NCBI GenBank assembly: GCA_023402915.1
Contig: JAEYFO010000057.1
Location: 1 to 5,876 of the forward strand
Length of the DNA stretch: 5,876 nt
Direction: 5' to 3'
Source: Bacillota bacterium
GTDB lineage: Bacteria; Bacillota; Clostridia; Christensenellales; CALWSW01
How positions within the stretch are numbered: position 1 is the first letter of the stretch; each line of letters opens with the position of its first letter. The position numbers and the translations under genes were made by a program. The notes below the pieces were generated by a model. It saw only the letters and a list, made by a program, of their open reading frames with translations. It was not told where the DNA came from and did no database searches. This document shows, piece by piece, positions 5,279 through 5,876 of this stretch.

Positions 5279-5288
5279 GCGTTGTAAA
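5260..5288 (-). promoter_or_regulatory. Sigma-A promoter of the HD-domain gene
   Basis: On the - strand, TTTACA (5288-5283) and TATACT (5265-5260) are separated by 17 bases; each matches five of six consensus positions. The start would be near 5253, about 25 bases before ATG 5227 and just ahead of the ribosome binding site at 5236-5242. Confidence 0.82.
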
Positions 5289-5347
5289 GCGGTCGAACGG
5301 CAAAAAGGGGATCGCGGCGGGCGGAAAGCGGAAGCAGGACGGAAGTT

Positions 5348-5376
5348 TTGCACAAAAACGCACATCCTGATATAAT
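5348..5376 (+). promoter_or_regulatory. Upstream candidate promoter towards ftsK (extended -10)
   Basis: A perfect TATAAT at 5371-5376 is preceded by TGA, forming an extended -10 (TGnTATAAT). This can compensate for the poor -35 (TTGCAC at 5348-5353, 17-base spacing). Transcription would start near 5383, giving a leader of about 145 bases before the ftsK start. Confidence 0.62.
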
Positions 5377-5452
5377 AAAAAATACCTGTTTTGATATGGG
5401 AGAGGAAAACCTGTCGGATCCTGGTCGATTCGAGCGTTTTTCGGATAGCGCT

Positions 5453-5481
5453 TTTCTGGAAAAGAAAGATGCTATATAATA
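5453..5481 (+). promoter_or_regulatory. Proximal candidate promoter of ftsK
   Basis: A perfect TATAAT lies at 5476-5481 and would start transcription near 5488, about 40 bases before the ftsK start. The -35 is weak (TTTCTG at 5453-5458 with 17-base spacing). The sequence CTTTTCTGGAAAAG (5451-5464), a 6-bp inverted repeat around TG, overlaps this -35 and could be a binding site. Confidence 0.55.
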
Positions 5482-5527
5482 GTAAGGACAGCAAAAAATA
5501 CAAAAAACACAGACGGGAGGGGACGAC

Positions 5528-5876
5528 TTGGCACAGAACGCGAAAACGCCGGACGCAAAGCCGCGGCAGGCCGTGCAGCAGGGAACGCCGCGAGAAAAGA
5601 CGCAGCCTGCGGCAAAAAAGAGCGGCGCGGGACGTCCGTCCGCCCCGTCCTCCGGCGGAAAGAAACCGCCCAGCGCCCGGGAGCAGGAAAAGAAGCTCCG
5701 GCAGGAAGAAGAGCGAAGGATCCGGGAGATCTGCGGGATCGTGCTCATCGCCCTCGGCGGCTTTCTGGCGCTGACCCACATGGCGGCCACAGGCGTGCTC
5801 GGCGAGAAGATCTCCGGGTTCACGTTTGGCCTGACGGGCATTTTTGCCTATATTCTGCCCTATATCATCATCGCGC
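5528..5876 (+). CDS. ftsK: FtsK/SpoIIIE-family DNA translocase, N-terminal part (3' end outside window)
   Basis: The frame is open from TTG 5528 to the window's right edge, showing 116 residues. Residues 1-67 are a hydrophilic, lysine-, arginine- and proline-rich cytoplasmic tail (ending REQEKKLRQEEERRIRE). A first membrane segment follows (about 68-86, ICGIVLIALGGFLALTHMA), then a short loop (GVLGEKISGFTFG) and a second membrane segment (about 101-116, running off the window). This fits the 4TM domain that anchors FtsK/SpoIIIE at the division septum, where the ATPase motor, not visible here, pumps chromosomal DNA. TTG is chosen as start because GGGAGGG lies five bases upstream, and the next ATG would fall inside the first membrane region. 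Assignment rests on the N-terminus only, so FtsK and SpoIIIE roles cannot be separated. It is divergent from the HD-domain gene and served by one or two promoters at 5348-5481. Confidence 0.8.
   Translation, partial: MAQNAKTPDAKPRQAVQQGTPREKTQPAAKKSGAGRPSAPSSGGKKPPSAREQEKKLRQEEERRIREICGIVLIALGGFLALTHMAATGVLGEKISGFTFGLTGIFAYILPYIIIA

Noticed and set aside
5391..5774. A 127-codon + strand frame beginning upstream of ftsK
   Set aside because: It has no clear ribosome binding site, overlaps ftsK in another frame, and contains the proximal ftsK promoter. The ftsK frame shows membrane segments and a good ribosome binding site.
5228..5841. Long - strand open frames running from ftsK into the HD-domain region
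   Set aside because: They are antisense to ftsK and cross the HD gene promoter. The HD gene has its own start with a ribosome binding site at 5227.

Overview
No organism is named. The window suggests a moderately high-GC Gram-positive, most likely a Clostridia-type Firmicute. This is inferred from strong AGGAGG-type ribosome binding sites, near-consensus sigma-A promoters with 17-base spacers, compact stem plus U-tract terminators, a TTG-started FtsK/SpoIIIE-type gene, and a SorC/DeoR-type sugar regulator beside a DeoC-family aldolase. I see no RNA genes, insertion sequences, CRISPR arrays or phage genes.

Layout, left to right. (1) 1-719, + strand: the C-terminal part of a LysR-family regulator whose DNA-binding domain lies outside the window. 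(2) 720-997: convergent spacer with two strong hairpin terminators. (3) 998-1927, - strand: a SorC-family transcriptional regulator. (4) 1928-2254: its leader, containing small palindromes and the terminator of the operon upstream. (5) 2255-3816, - strand: a two-gene operon, first a DeoC-family class I aldolase (3094-3816), then a classical short-chain dehydrogenase (2255-3022), with a strong hairpin between them. (6) 3817-4024: a divergent promoter region. The operon has a perfect TTGACA-17-TATAAT promoter, followed directly at the predicted +1 by a 32-bp dyad that looks like a repressor operator. (7) 4025-4654, + strand: pyroglutamyl-peptidase I, closed by a terminator shared with the convergent gene. 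(8) 4721-5227, - strand: a small HD-domain phosphohydrolase. (9) 5228-5527: promoters for the HD gene and tandem candidate promoters towards ftsK. (10) 5528-end, + strand: the N-terminus of an FtsK/SpoIIIE DNA translocase.

The SorC regulator, aldolase and dehydrogenase probably form one inducible catabolic unit: a phosphorylated sugar or related metabolite would release the SorC protein from the +1 operator and turn on an aldolase and an NAD(H)-dependent oxidoreductase. The aldolase keeps the Schiff-base lysine but lacks several canonical phosphate-pocket residues of deoxyribose-phosphate aldolase, so its substrate may differ. This is the most interesting part of the window. The other genes look like ordinary chromosomal genes. 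I found no clear evidence of a wholly new type of system.
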